Origin: Branchiostoma belcheri
Taxonomy: Eukaryota; Chordata; Leptocardii; Amphioxiformes; Branchiostomatidae
Direction: 5' to 3'
DNA length: 64,000 nt
NCBI RefSeq assembly: GCF_001625305.1
Contig: NW_017802379.1
Coordinates: 3,682,223-3,746,222 of the forward strand
Made by a program: the position numbers and the translations under genes. Positions within the stretch are counted from its first letter, which is position 1. Each line of letters begins with the position of its first letter. Below are positions 12,314-26,500 of the stretch, piece after piece. The notes beneath the pieces were generated by a model. That model searched no databases, was not told where the DNA came from, and was given only the letters and a program-made list of their open reading frames with translations.

Positions 12314-15010
12314 GTTCGAAACGAATGATGATGCAGCATGTACAGAAAAAAAATCATATAAAAGAAACTCTCCATTTGTATCCAAAACTCCAACAGTTAC
12401 GATCTCAAGTTGTCACCAAAGGCAGTTCCCAGAATAATCAATCTAGCTAACGTTCTCGACAAGGAAAGTATACTATCAGAGACAATCTATATTGGTCGAT
12501 AGCATCTAGAGCGACCAGGTTGAGTGTCGAGGGATTACTTTCTTCTCTACTCTTTTGCTTTCGGCGCTGTGGGGACCAGTGGGACGGAAACACGTATCCG
12601 TTGGAGCAGTTTTGGGCAAGTTTATTCCTGGAATCAAATATCTCACCGTAGATCTAGAGAGAGTGCCAAAGGCTAATGTGAACATCCTCTCATAAACAAT
12701 TCATCAATCTTGTTATGTAGAACAAAAACGCGTACGCATGCAGTATGAGGAGGCTCTTGAAGTAATTACTGAAGTAAATGGTAACAGTCGTGAGATACAA
12801 TCATGGCTGCACGGTCACTGATCTGGATGGAGGCCATGACAGTGTGATGAACTCAAAGACTATGCAGTAGTAATGACTGCACGATATGACCACTGCTCAC
12901 GCGAAAGAATCGTTAGCGATACGTACAGTTCAATGAACCTTGCCCTCAATGGACCTTGGCATAATATTGACGAGAAGTCAGAATAAGATAGCTTCAGGCC
13001 TTTATAGCTATATTGGCCTCCCCAACAAATGAACAACTCAAGATACAGTTTTTGTACTTCACTACGCACATGTTACGCTGCACATGTAATCTATGCGTCT
13101 TTAGAAGTCTAAACTTTTTAGACAATGTGAATCAAAATCGAAAAAAAATTCTATATCTTTCAGATCAATGTTGGAATAGAGCCGGTTGCATTCGTCTTAA
13201 AGTAAGGCTTATCTCCTGCTTGAAAGGAGTCTACCGGAGAATGATTTTTTACCTGAAGCAAAGAGCCTTACTTTCCTTAAAGAAAGATTGTTATCGTTGT
13301 TTCCATTCTATGACTAGCTTTTAGATGATATACTAACAGTTCTGAGAGGATCTAAAATATACAGAAACTATTCATTGTTATATATTCTTTTGTACTCATT
13401 TGACTTTATGATCTAACTATCACACACGAAAGGAAAGTTCTTGGAAACTGGTAGGGAGTTTTTCCTCCGAGGGAAAAGCAACAAGTCATCTGTTATTGCA
13501 CAGCTCATGGAGCTCAGGGGAAGAACGACATATTCTCCCCCTGGCAGCGATTCTGTTCCTGATCAAAGATGTACCACACTCAGGTCGCTTCCGGTGGGGC
13601 GTCAGCAGATAGTCTGGGATTTGTTGCCAGCTTCTTGTGACAAATTAGTCAGTTTTCATCACTCTCAAAGCCGCCGGTGTGATCCAGATTGATCAAAGGT
13701 AGCTTTACGGTGTTATTGCATTTCTAGAAATAGACCCACTGGTGATACATCAAAACATTAACATTGGTGGTGGGCTAGTCAGCAGGGAAGTTGAGTGTTG
13801 AGGTTCCAAACTGAAACTGTCCCCTAGATCCACGTTGCGGCGCCTGGCCCCTGTAAGGCCATACCGTCTTTATTTTATGGATGGCGTTCACTGAAGACCC
13901 CCAAACTAGTGCGGGTGGGCGAATAAAAGAAAACAGTCCGGCCAAAAATAAAAATGCTACTAAACCACAGGAATACAAAGCTCAGGCATTGTGAAGTTAC
14001 GGCAGCACATAGCGACGTATACGACAAGCCGGCACATGCTGCCTTTTTGCGGAATGTATGAATCGGCAATGTACGTATGTAGAGTTCTTTCCGTCGTGGG
14101 GCTTCGATATTCTGAGTGCCATCCTCCAGATCTAGAGTTACCACCGGCTCCTTACTGTCGCTAACTACCAGGCCTAGAACCAGGCCAGAGCCTCGAAGGA
14201 CGTGATCTTTTTTTTTTTAGAAACTCAGTGCGCGCGTGCGTGGATGTCATCCATAAAATTAAGGCGGCGAGGCCAACAGAGGCCTAAGCCATAAGAAAGT
14301 GGTGATCTACTTGAGCACAGAAAACTAGAACCTAGGGACAGTCCGCATTGCATTTTGGCAGATTTATAAATTCCTTTCGTTTCTCTACACAATCCTGATG
14401 GACGAGAAACGATATGATTATTGAGTTGTTATACAACCCTCATGCTTTCCAATATCTATCCAACAACAGAACCTATATATCTAAGTGCGCATATTCAGGT
14501 CACAAGATTATATTATTTCATCCACAATACTACATTAAAACCCTGTATTTACTTGTGTGTATCTACAATGTCGATGACCTTAAGAAGTCCTTGTACTTTT
14601 GTGGTGTCAATAAAGTTTTCGTCTATATTCCAGTCTGATAGAAAACCTAATTAAGTCTACCAGTATAGCTACAGGCCGTGAAACTACATACGTAGGCCCA
14701 CCAGATGTTGCATTATTCATTACGAATAGAGAATTGTCGCGACGCCACTTCAAAAGTCACCCGACCGGTTTCCAATAAAGACATATTCTCTGATAGCGCG
14801 GGGATTCAATAACTTTGGTTGGGGCAAAGGCAAATGAGAAATCTCCCAATACACCCCACCCGACACACCGTATTGAAGATCATGTCTCAGATGCAAGGCT
14901 TCTTCCCTGACGGTCGGATGTTATCACTTCTGCTTGGCATTTGGATCTTGTACATTATGCATAGCTGGAACACCTACAAAAAGAGCATCAGGTCTTGGTG
15001 ATATATCATT
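12314..15010. other. intergenic, no supported gene
   Basis: Short frames with no protein motif. A segment at 14233-14262 is an inverted partial copy of the end of the element at 11860-12313. I see nothing else that can be named. Confidence 0.5.
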
Positions 15011-15011
15011 T

Positions 15012-15318
15012 CATACGTATACATGTGACAGTGTTCGATATCTATATTGGTACGCCTATCAGTGTCATGATACCAAGTTAGAGGAAATGTCAAGCATTGC
15101 TTTCTACGCAAAGACAGAATCATGTGTGTTTTCGTATATTTTGGTTAGCATAAGTGATAAATCATGTTGACATTTTGTTGACATGTGGACGAAGTTCAAG
15201 ACCAACTTCTGGCCCTTCCGTGGCTTTCCAGTACTGCAAAAATATCTTTCCAGACGTACACATGTGACAGGGTTCAATATCTATATTAGTACGCCTATCA
15301 TGGTCATGATATTGAACT
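15012..15318. repeat. pair of 67-bp direct repeats
   Basis: 15012-15078 and 15251-15318 share ACATGTGACAG, then GTTC, then ATATCTATATT, then GTACGCCTATCA, then GTCATGATA, in the same order. They are about 240 bp apart in the same orientation. No coding content. Confidence 0.75.
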
Positions 15319-15574
15319 TTCAACACATTACAAGAGTGAGTTCCTGAGGGACTAAACTCAATTTTCAATTATGATTATTGGTCATGCTATAATACTGTAT
15401 GATTCAACCGGCTGACTGCGAGACCAAAGTCTATGGAAAATAATAAGATATTGATTTGAATGACGTTCACGTGTAATATCTGCCTTTTTTGCATTGTCTT
15501 TTCATTGGATCGTTGTTTGCACTTACAGTGTGACATAAGGTGCGGGGGCGAGTCATTTTTTTCTATTCCAACAT

Positions 15575-15822
15575 TTATGACAAGACGTGGTGACGGCACA
15601 CTCAAGTTTTCTCAACTTAATTCTTATGCCACCACCAACGCAGACAAACGCATGAAAGGACAACAGACATACTCATTTTGACCTGAGTAAAGACTAAAGT
15701 GATAAAATTCGTTTTAAGTGCCTTTCTCAAGGGCACAAGATCGGTGGCATGGCAGGATTCGAACTCGGAACTTCTTGGTTCCTAGCCGATCTCTGTCGTT
15801 ACGCCACACGACCCCACAAGTG
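15575..15822 (-). mobile_element. tRNA-derived SINE, full-length minus-strand copy
   Basis: The tail (GGTGACGGCACACTCAAGT near 15590) is the inverse of the tail of the copy at 3630-3890. The head at 15720-15815 holds an inverted B-box (GGATTCGAAC) and the inverse of the A-box region (TTACGCCACACGACCCC). This copy and 3630-3890 together define the whole element, about 250 bp. Confidence 0.82.
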
Positions 15823-15829
15823 ATCATGC

Positions 15830-17387
15830 TACTCGTAGTTGTACTCGTGGTTTGCCAAGGAAACCAAGTGTAGGTTTCAAACAGCAAACTTTCTAAAGCA
15901 TTCCTCATCTATCATCGAACCACACTACATTCCATTTTCTACCTTGCCGATGCTTTTGTCATTCATTTCAGATAAAATCACAAAGATAAGGTGAAAATCT
16001 CACTGCCTCACCGTCTCTACTGGTAAATCGGTTCGTTTCGATTGTAACCACTATATTGGAGGAGTGAATCAGGCCTGGAAGTTTGTAGAAGTAGGTTAAT
16101 TTCCATACTAAATAATTCAGATACCAAAAGATTGTATCTGTACCAAGTTAAAGCAAGTCTAATGAGAAATAACGTCCATGACTTGAGCTTTCAAAGGAAT
16201 CCTGAAAACAGAGTCTTAATTGTACCTGCTATTCTTACCGGTAATGAACTCCTTTAAAATTTGAATGAAGAAAAATCCATCTCTCCTCAGCGGCATGTCT
16301 TATTCTCAATAGAGCTTTGATTTCCCTTTAGAAGTTCACTTGATGAAGAAGATACTTCTTACAAAACACGACTTCTCCATCAGAAGCAGGAAGGTGCCCT
16401 AAGGTTAGCGCTAGTTTCTCACGCCAATGAACAGACGTGGTAAAAGAATTACGCTCGTCATTAGAGCATACATACTCTCGTGGGGCTGCCAACAGCAGGA
16501 CTACTAATATCCTTTGAGGCATTCAATCCAGAAGACATTTGGCTTTTATCCAAATGCAGCGCCAATGAGTCACCGCGTGCGACGATACAAGAGATAATAT
16601 TCCCCGTGACACGCGGGATTTAAAAGGAATTACGTGCACACTAAGGTCTTATCTCAATGTTTCGGCTCACCAGCAGTCCAACAGATCATCATTATGGTGT
16701 CTGGCAGATCCAGAAATTGCTAGACGAAGGTGCTGACATATCACCACCGACTTAGAATGGGGTTACTTTTTCTATACAATCAACTTCTTAGAAGCCTACA
16801 GCTCTATTTATCGCATGCAGATAGTCTGCGATGTAGGAACGCGACGTTGTTCAAACTTTGTTGCAATTGAGTTGTAATGGAGTTATCAGTAATACTGAAG
16901 AGTATCAGTAATGGGTTTGATCTTCCAAAGTTTTAGTAGAGAACGTTTACACTAAAAAAAGCTTTCTCTACCAAATGTTTTGAAAACCATCCACAGAACC
17001 TGTCCACTGTCTAAGCCAATTGCCATTTTAGTCCTACATTTCATGGCCACGTTCTTTACGTGCAACAGGTTGTGTACAGTTCTTTTGAGTCCAATGACGA
17101 ACCGAAGAATGCACTGCCCTTGGCAAATGAAGATTTCTGGCTTGTAGTTTTTCCAATACCCGATACGTGTTATTGTCGGCTAGCGGCTACCTTGCAGAAA
17201 CAATGCCAAATCTACTTACAGGTACTTCTTGTCTCCATAAATATCAATCCATTCCAAGCGTCTGAAGTTCTGAGGATGGTAAGGGAACTTTACTGTGCTG
17301 ATTTTGCCGCAGTCAGCTTTCACAACAATGGCACTGCTTGATGATGACTTTGAAGCAAGATATATCAGAGCACAGTAAAATAACATT
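15830..17387. other. intergenic, no supported gene
   Basis: No domain, RNA gene or repeat was recognised. The frame at 17060-17341 is unsupported. Confidence 0.5.
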
Positions 17388-18046
17388 CAGGGACAGGGAA
17401 ACAGTGTTAGCGCTTGGGACAGGGAAACACAGTCAGCACCAGGGACAGGAAAACACAGTCAGCACCAGGGACAGGGAAATACAGTCAGCACCAGGGACAG
17501 GGAAATACAGTCAGCACCAAGGACAGGGAAAACAGTCAGCACAAGGGACAGGGAAACACAGTCAGCACCAGGGACAGGGAAACACAGTCAGCACCAGGGA
17601 CAGGGAAACACAGTCAGCACCAGGGACAGGGAAACACAGTCAGCACCGTGGACAGGGAAAACACAGTCAGCACCGGGGACAGGGAAACACGGTCAGCACA
17701 AGGGACAGGGAAACACAGTCAGCACCAGGGACAGGGAAACACAGTCAGCACCAGGGACAGGGAAACACAGTCAGCACCAGGGACAGGGAAACACAGTCAG
17801 CACCAGGGACAGGGAAACACAGTCAGCACCAGGGACAGGGAAACACAGTCAGCGCTGGGGACAGGGAAACACTTTCAGCACCAGGGAAAGGGAAACACAG
17901 TCAGCACCAGGGACAGGGAAAACAGTCAGCACCAAGGACAGGGAAACACTTTCAGCACCAGGGAGAGGGAAACACAGTCAGCACCAGGGACAGGGAAACA
18001 CAGTCAGCACCAGGGACAGGGAAAACAGTCAGCACCAAGGGCATAA
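17388..18046. repeat. 26-bp G-rich minisatellite, about 25 copies
   Basis: The unit is CAGGGACAGGG, then AAACACAGT, then CAGCAC (26 bp; some units 25 bp after loss of one base in AAACACAGT). Point variants such as CGGGGACAGGG and AAACACTTT occur. Because 26 is not a multiple of three and the unit has no plus-strand stop in any phase, frames of 210 and 239 codons run through it. These are by-products of the repeat. Two GGG runs per unit make G-quadruplex formation possible on the plus strand. Confidence 0.96.
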
Positions 18047-19938
18047 CAAGCAACTAGCATTGTATCTTACATTGCATTATCCTTCAGGTTAGTGGAAAAT
18101 GTAGTATTATCCGAAATCTAGCAGTAAAATAAGAGTTCAAAGAATATCAAATGTTAGCCTTTAACAATGTGGGTCTTGGGGACAGTATTCTGTTCTTATT
18201 GAGACAAATTGGACGTAACAAGCTCTTCCTGCATAAAACACTTCACAAAGTGCCCATGCAGTCCCCAAGGGTGTTCATAATGAATAAGCCAGTAAAAGTG
18301 TCTTGGCTTACCCACGTCAGCATGGCCAACACCTGATTGATCCTCACTTTGTTACATTTGCATACTGACTGCGCAGTTATCAAAACTCAAGGCTCAAAAA
18401 TGTTACCCTTTATGCCTGAAGCACACAAGGCACCCAACATTCCCCATATCTTTTCATTTAGTCCATGTTTCCTATAAGTGAGGTATAGTGTAGTACATAA
18501 TAAGGAATCTAAGAGATGAGGTCTGAATAGAAAAAAGACAGTAGGATAATGGAATTAGACTGTTGTACATTATCGTAATCCCCTTTAGACATTGTCTTAG
18601 TACTGATGTTCCCACTGAGCTCATCAACGCTTTGGGGGTGGCACCAATCGACATGAAGTCAATCAATTTTATGGACAAAAGCTTAGTCATCTAATTAACT
18701 AGTGCTATGCCTGGACAATAATTGGTCCCCAGGGAATCCACCTACTGATCTCATTAGGATAATTAACCCAGAGGCATCAACAGCGAATAGAAATATGCAT
18801 ACAGATACATTGGCAAAACATCATGATCTGTCATTACCTTACAGAAAGTTATAAGGCTATCAAATCGCTAATTAAGATATGTATCTTATCCCTCATGCGT
18901 ACATATGGGATCCACACGTACCCCAGGGCTCCTTTCTTTGCAATATTTTCAATATCATTATGTGTTCTTTTTTTGTTATTGAAGATGCAAAGTAGTTGTC
19001 AACCCAAGGTTGTCAATTCAAATACTTAAAATGGTGTTCCATTCATTGATAGAGTTTTATAAATCAATTTTCTTTTATATCATCACGGAAACTTGAAACT
19101 CAATGCTAAATCAACTAATTCAATTAATTCTAGCATTACAAACTGTGTTACAAACTTGTAAAACTTCCACAATCCTGTGCCTACCCCCCACTCTGTACCT
19201 TTGTTCCATAGCCATGCTAGTGATCTGATCCCTCATGCTAAATTTTCCTAGAAAAAATCCTGGTGAGTTTGCAAATGGGTCACACAATAGTGTTGTCATA
19301 TTATGCAAATATCAGTATAATGTAGTAATATTGCCTGTAACTATGCCTAATTATTGCTCACAGGCTAATTATCAATAAGACAGATGGCAGCATGCATGAA
19401 TATCAATGCTGTTGAAATGAGCAGACCATTACAGCCCAGATAAAATGTCACGGCTTAATTTTCTGCGCACTCAGCCGGATTAAAGGCAGCTGCTGTATTT
19501 ATGTCTCAATTTACAAAGTCGACGCTGGTAAACTACAGTAACTGTTGCAGGCTCAACATTACAAACAAATTACCAACTATAGAGGTGACATTTGCAAAGC
19601 AAATGCATATTCGCGTATAGTCTGGTCTGTTAATTCTTGAAAACACATTCATAAACTAGTAACGTTATATGGTGACAGGAGTCTAAATCCCTCCTGCTAT
19701 AAAATTGCAACATGGTGTAACCCAACACGTTACCATGGTGATAGACCTCTGGTTCTGGTCATTGACCTTAATTGTTTGGAGAAGAAGAGGAGGAAGAAAC
19801 TGAACAAAAGCAATATGTTTTCCTTCTGTAAACATAATGATTTCATACTCCCTACATCAAAGGGCTACAACCTAAGGTCCTTTTCACAACAATATCTGCT
19901 TTGAGGCTTTGCATTTGCAACAAGTGTTGTCTTGTTTT
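18047..19938. other. AT-rich intergenic sequence before the PES1 3' end
   Basis: No gene recognised. The right part (about 19583-19845) holds the first copy of a dispersed repeat listed separately. The PES1 3' untranslated region probably begins at the minus-strand AATAAA at 19939-19944. Confidence 0.5.
19583..19845 (+). repeat. dispersed repeat R1, copy 1
   Basis: Shows the R1 order of words: GACATTTGCAAAGCAAATGC, GGTGACAGGAGTCTAAATCC, AAATTGCAACAT, TAACCCAACA, GTTACCATGGTGA, GGTCATTGACC, and AATATGTTTTCCTT. Other copies are at 21770-22042, 22785-23000, 27459-27700 and 36930-37190. The element is about 260 bp, non-coding and probably mobile. Confidence 0.85.
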
Positions 19939-19944
19939 TTTATT
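19939..19944 (-). terminator. candidate poly(A) signal of PES1
   Basis: AATAAA on the minus strand about 600 bp downstream of the PES1 stop codon. It was the first such hexamer I found after the stop. Actual use is inferred. Confidence 0.4.
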
Positions 19945-20540
19945 TGATTGAACTAACACATGAAGAATGGAGTGAAGAAGTAATGACTACTGGGAAATGA
20001 GACATTTGTTTACACCCTACGGCAATGACATTAAGGTTATTACAATTCCAACTCAAGCAAAGATTTATACTAATGTTCTTCTCCCTACGGTGTTAATAAA
20101 ACACAGTATACTGCAGCTAGAAGACAGGTGGAGGTTTAATGAAATATCTGTACAAAGTTATTCAGTGTATGTCATAGAATGCTTCAGGAAAAATGCTTCA
20201 GGATTTTGAAACAAAAGTTAGATAGATTTTGGTTCATCATCTGGTTATCTGGATTTGGCTCTTACAATAAACTATCAACTGTCCAACTAAAAATAACTAC
20301 ATTGTACTTGTAAAATCATGAACATAAAATTGTTTGCAGAATTATCAATAGTTTTGATTAAGAGACAAAATGCTTCTCAACACAATATTCATACAGGGAT
20401 ACTTCTATTACTTTGCTTCCACCAGTGTGCAATAGACTTGACTACAGTAACTGTTTAATTTACAACATTTGTTGTCTAAGTTTAAGCTGTTACATCTGTA
20501 CATACATGTAGTTGCTTGCCTTGTGGCACAAGCAGCATAC

Positions 20541-23500
20541 TTATTTGTTGCTGAGTTTTTGTTTCTTCTTCATATCCTTCTGGGTCTTTTCATACTCCTC
20601 TCGCTTGGCTGTGAGTTTCTTTGCCTGAAATAAGCAGAGTAATGTCAGTCTTCAGTCTACAATATATTAAGGGAAAAATGCTATGGAAGTACATGTATTG
20701 TTCTTAAAATGTCATAGACAGTTTACAAACCTTGATCCATTGTAAGATTCAAACTCAACTGCTACAATCAACTCATACAAAACGTCATGTGAACACCATG
20801 TCCTCCTGTTTTTCTCCAGCCTGGAAAGCGTCCAATTGTTCTCACTGTTGATCAGTCCTTTTGTGTTCCCGTGTAGAAAATCGATACCTATTGCATTGCC
20901 CAGATAATCTACATTTGATGCAGTCACTTTTACAAAGGCTCCCTGGGGCTGCTCAATACACCATCAACTAACTTCCAAAAGATACACTACACAAGGCAGC
21001 AATTACAGTGCAAGCCAGAGTGCTTTACCAGTAGGAAGCCATCTGAAGCCACTTCACACAACAAATACATCTTATCAGCAAAAGTGATCTAATTACAGTT
21101 ATTGAGCATAGGAATGACAAGCGAGTGCGCGTGCCGACAATGTATTGATTGCCACATTAGTTACTACATTGTTTTTACAAAATCTACAAAACAGCAGATG
21201 GTTATATGGCGATATCATCATAGCAGTAGATAATTTTAGCTTATTCCTTTGTTTGATACATGTACTTCAACAGAATGGCAAGTTTGCAATCATAACGATA
21301 ATCTGAATTATAGGAGAAGCATACACTGTACCTGTATTTCAAAACTTAAAAGAAAATTTAAGCCCTTTTGCGAACATCAGACAAATGTAACTGTTGTTCT
21401 GCACAATATTTTGGTTTAAGTGACAACATCCCACAATAGTGGCCTTTAATTCTTCCCAAAATTGAAGAGAAACATGACATTTTAAGACATTGGCATATTT
21501 CTACAAGATTCTCAAGTTACCATAGTCTGTATTTCCCTACCTCATGTTTCTTCCTCCTTTCCCTCTTGGAGAGTTTCTCAAAGAGCCTTTTCCGTTTCTT
21601 GGGGATCATCATGATGGCCAGCTTCCTGGCCTCCCAGTCCTCCCGACTGGCCTTGGAACTGGCATCCTCATAGTCCAACTTCCCTGCCTTCACTTTGATG
21701 CTGCTGGGGGGAGTGTTGGGGACTTCATCCTGCATTGAGAAAAAGAAAGGCAACAAAATATTATTTTTATCATGTTTACCAAAGGAAAATATATTGTTTT
21801 TGCTCCGTTTCTTCTCCTTCTTCTGTTCCAAACACTGACCTCTGACCTGGTCAATGACCAGACTCTCTCTCACTCTTATGTAACACAATCATGTAACTGG
21901 CATTGGGTTACATCATGTTGCAATTTTATAGCAGGAGGGATTTAGACTTCTGTCACCATATATGTGAATGTGTTTGAGTCAGAATTAACAGAGCAGACCA
22001 TATGCAAAGGTAAACATGCATTTGCTTTGGAAATGTTACCTTTCTGCAAGTATAGTAAGCTGATACACCCTTTTTCTGTACATATTTGACGTATACACTT
22101 GATTATAGAAAAGAAGTTAAAATCTTAAACATACATTACACATACATGTCCTGATAATCAAAAGAGCAGATAGCAAAAAAAAGGTTTTTAGAAAATCGTT
22201 CAAAGAAATTCAAGTCACAAGTTTACCCAGACAATGTGGGACCCAGATTTATACACGTTTCTTCACTCTCAGTAATGGCACCATCAGTTCTAAGTTCAAA
22301 GAGTTTCTGAGAAGGTATGGCAACACCTGAGGGGCTCCTTAAGGGCTGGGGTGACAATCTCTAACGTCCCATCTCCGGGAAAACAAGCTGATCCAAGAAA
22401 GCACCGATGACATTTCTTCCATCATTGTCTGAGACATCCTTTTATCTCACCCTCTCCCGTGGCTTAAATGCTTTGGCAGGGATGAACTAAAATCCCTAGT
22501 TGATGAGACAGCTGCTCACTGCCTGCTGCTACAGTGTTATGTAACATACATCAGAAACCTCGCATCCTCTTCTAATGGAGACCTTCAGATCTGTTGCAGA
22601 TACTCTAAGAAGTTTGTACAAGTTTTTCTTTCCTAGAAGGCAAATAGCAAATCATGTAACACAAGGTCACTTCAGGGTTCAAGGACTGGAGCACCATCTA
22701 TTCGTTCCTTATAAAACAGAAAATGCTAGAGACAAGCATGGCTCACCGAGACTGAGGACTAACTAACCCAATAGAAACTAGAAAGTATTTGCAAAGCAAA
22801 CCGTAATGTTTACCTTCGCATATGGTCTTTCTTGCTCCAACACATTCACATATATGGTGACAGGAGTCTAAATCCCTCCTACTGTAAAATTGCAACATTA
22901 TGTAACCCAACACCAGTTACCATGGTGACAGACGGTCTGGTTCAGGTCATTGACCAGGTCAGTGTTTGAAACGGAAGTAGAAACAGAGTAAAAACAATAT
23001 GTTTTCCTTCGATAAACATTAAGTCATGAAGTCCCTACCATGTCCAGAACAAGATCTAAATACAAACTTCATAGTGTGACAATTTTGGAACATTTTATTG
23101 ATCACGGTGAATAAGAATTGAGTTAACCACTATACATAATCAAGTCTAAATCTAATACAGTCGTGTGCGTGGAAGAAAGTTCAGTACAAACATGATTTTT
23201 ACGAGACACAGGAGCTGTACAAATTGGTTTATCAGAAGAAACATCCGATGTAATCCAAAATAAGACCATGATCCTGATGCATGTGTCTACATGTACATGT
23301 GTCATTTAGCTTGTTGGGAATTCCTAAGACAAGAACAGCAGATGGATAAAGAAGGAAATCACTTCCAAATTGGTAATTTGGTAGAATAGTACATGTATAT
23401 TGCAGCTATGTAATGCTGTACATGTATATTCATTTTGGTGTGTAGTAAGTACATGTGCAAGTGCATGTACTGTAAAATTATGTTTTCATTGAGGTTGTCG

Positions 23501-26500
23501 GAAATCTTGTGAAATTCCAACAGAATATCAACAGAATATGCAAACATGGGCCATTCAGTTTGCAGCAGAGTGAAAGTCCTTTATATGTATGTCCATTAAA
23601 TAATGTGTACATCTGTGTATACATGTATCTCCAGTGAACTACTCCCAAAGGATTACTATAGATCATCACATATCGATCAAACACTGCAAGCCATACATTC
23701 ACAGGATACATGTTATGGTGCCATTATCTAAAAAGGATGGCCAACAACCTCACAACAAATGGCATACATGTACAACACAGCATTAACACTCTCTCTATGT
23801 GTAAATGTGACAGAATGCCTTCACAGATACTCAACACGACATATATCTGCCAAAGTGTGATACATTGTGATTGAGATATATTCATTCCCCCTTTTCCTTG
23901 ATGCTATCACAGTTGACCCAAATAGCCACCATCCATTAGAGGGAAAAGTCATGAAGATGGCTATCAGTCGCCAGATTACACACTCACACACCCAGGGGAA
24001 ATGGACAGGAAGTGCCAATATTATCTGCATAACAACCAGGGAAGTTACATGTCAGATAGGCAGACTACAGGCTAATATGGCACCTCCACAAGATTTCTGT
24101 TGTGGGAAGTAAGCTTTCTGAGAAAGGTGATCTAAATCTTGAGTTTAATGGCATGTTTGACCCAGTCACATTTGTCAGGGTACAATCTTCATCTGCAAGA
24201 ATGTACCTCATACCATGGTAGCTGTGGTTTTTGCAAAGCTGCTTCTACTGCTATACTACTTCTTGATCTTATTGAGTTATTTTAGTTTGTGTTTTAATCT
24301 TCAGTAGCCGTCTATGTGTTCCCATGATGCAGTGTCAGGTTTTTTGTTTTCTTTGAACTGGCGCTGGAACTTCTAAGAGGGTCTGTATGGGGGCTGAATG
24401 ATGACACAGCCATGTGGTATTGAGCTGCACCACAAAGTATCCCCCAGTTACTCTAGCACATCACAATCTGCATGAGGATAAGGGTACCCACATGCACTGG
24501 TCAGTGGGGTGTGCAAAATCAGTTGCATGTTGAGGCACAAGGGTAGAATATGGAAAAAACTGAAAGCTGTTATTGTATTGATTAGGTACTAATATGGCCG
24601 GATCAGTCCATGCACCACCTATCAAAATACAGGTGTACTGCACAGTACATATATTAAAAGAAAAAAATCTTTGTCACACTTCAGAAACAGGAAAAGCACA
24701 CAAGATACCTTACTTAGTCTAAGTTACAACTTTGAAACTTCACTGCTTCGCGCATATCAAGTACAAAATTAATGTAAGTCTTAGCCTCTTATTTCTCTTG
24801 CTACCAATACATCAAATATTTCATTTGATGGCTTGTTTAATGGTTTTGTAATCCCTAGAGTTGTAATCTAGCTGCTGGAGCAATTCTAAAAGCATTGTCA
24901 AAATGTATCCAGCCTAACAAATAGGTAGACCATACCTGATGATACTTACATGTGAACAGCTTGAGGGCACACAGTCTATTACACTGCATTATCTACTGTA
25001 GCAATGGCATCTGTTTAGGAATCCTACTGCAAATGATCATTATGGCTTACCTGTTCAGTGAATGAAAATTATGCCCTCTACGCCACAATAAATATCAATA
25101 AAAATATGCGCATAATCAAGACTGACCTGTTTTCTTTTGTTTGGTGTTCTTTTCTCCACTATTTGCTTCTCATCTTCTTCTTCCTCTTCCTCACCGTCAT
25201 CATCATCATCATCTTCATCATCATCTTCCTCAACTTCTTCTTCATCTGTTGTGGCACAATTTTTATCAATGCGTCAAGAAGAATAATACAAAAAATTCGC
25301 ATTCTAAGGCTTTCTAATGGCTTATTTTAATGAGACAGAGTAAATGAATGAAGACCAGTGCTCGAAATTCAATTTTGGGAATAGCCATCAATACTATACA
25401 TTCAACATCTTTACATACGTAAGCCTAAGAAAATATATGAAAAAATTGGGACCACAGCTCCAAATTTTGCACATGCACTCAGTATTTCGAGCCCTGAAGG
25501 CAAAACAAAATGTCTGAGAGGTTCTGATGACAACAGCAAGGCAACAGTGTCTGTGTCACAAAGAGGCTCCCAACATTTCTCTGGCACACTTTGTGAGAGT
25601 TGTAGACAGGCAAGTGAAAGGCCTTACCAACTGGCAAGTGTGCACACATAATTATAGTAATTCAATAGCCAAACATGTTTACATCTGATATGTTACAATA
25701 ACCAAGGATCAAAATACATTTCTAATTTCTGCAATACGTGACTCATTATCAGTACAACACTACCCCATGCATTTTGGATTGTTGAGCAACTTTGTCAACA
25801 AGTCCATAATATGAAATTCATTAGGGGATAAGCACCTTCATCATCTATCTCTTCTTCTTCTTCCTCTTCTTCATCTGAATCTTCAGCTTCTCCAGATACC
25901 GTATCTCCTACAAAAGGGCATTTAATATGTGGTCATGTTTTGGAAGTGTTCCATTTACAAAAACAGTTCACAAATCTAGTGTCAAATGAACCATTAAGTT
26001 TTTCAAGTGTCATCACTTATCAACCAGCGCCTGTTGTGTTGATAACTATAACAGGTCATTATCTTTTACTTATATTCAACCCTTTCATACTGGTACAATA
26101 TATTCTGAAATTAAAATAAAGGCCAATTCAGCAAAGTGCTATTGCAACTAGAGCATATCGAATGGCATTCATATGATATGGTCTCTCTTGTTACTTGCAA
26201 TTTTATTTGCAGAGAAGTAATAACCAATATAGCAGACTCAGTAAATAGCCCATATCAATTTCTATCATTTTCAAATGCTCATTTGGTTCTTTTTGGAGTC
26301 ACTTTGAGTCCATTGCCATTATTTTGATACATTCAATTCAATAATACTTACAATAAGTGTTAGTTGCAAGAGCTACAATAAGTGAATGGAAATAAGAGTT
26401 GTGTAACAAATGCTTCTATATATCGCTGCCATGTACATTAGAAATTTCAGACAGGGTACATACGAATGCCTGAAGGCAGGGCATTTTGTTTATCACTGAA

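Noticed and set aside
17388..18046. Possible CRISPR-like array
   Set aside because: Units are contiguous with no unique spacers, in a eukaryotic genome.
17338..18057. Two long frames encoding Gln/His/Thr-rich repeats
   Set aside because: Produced by the 26-bp repeat, which has no stops in any plus phase. No domain or gene structure outside it.
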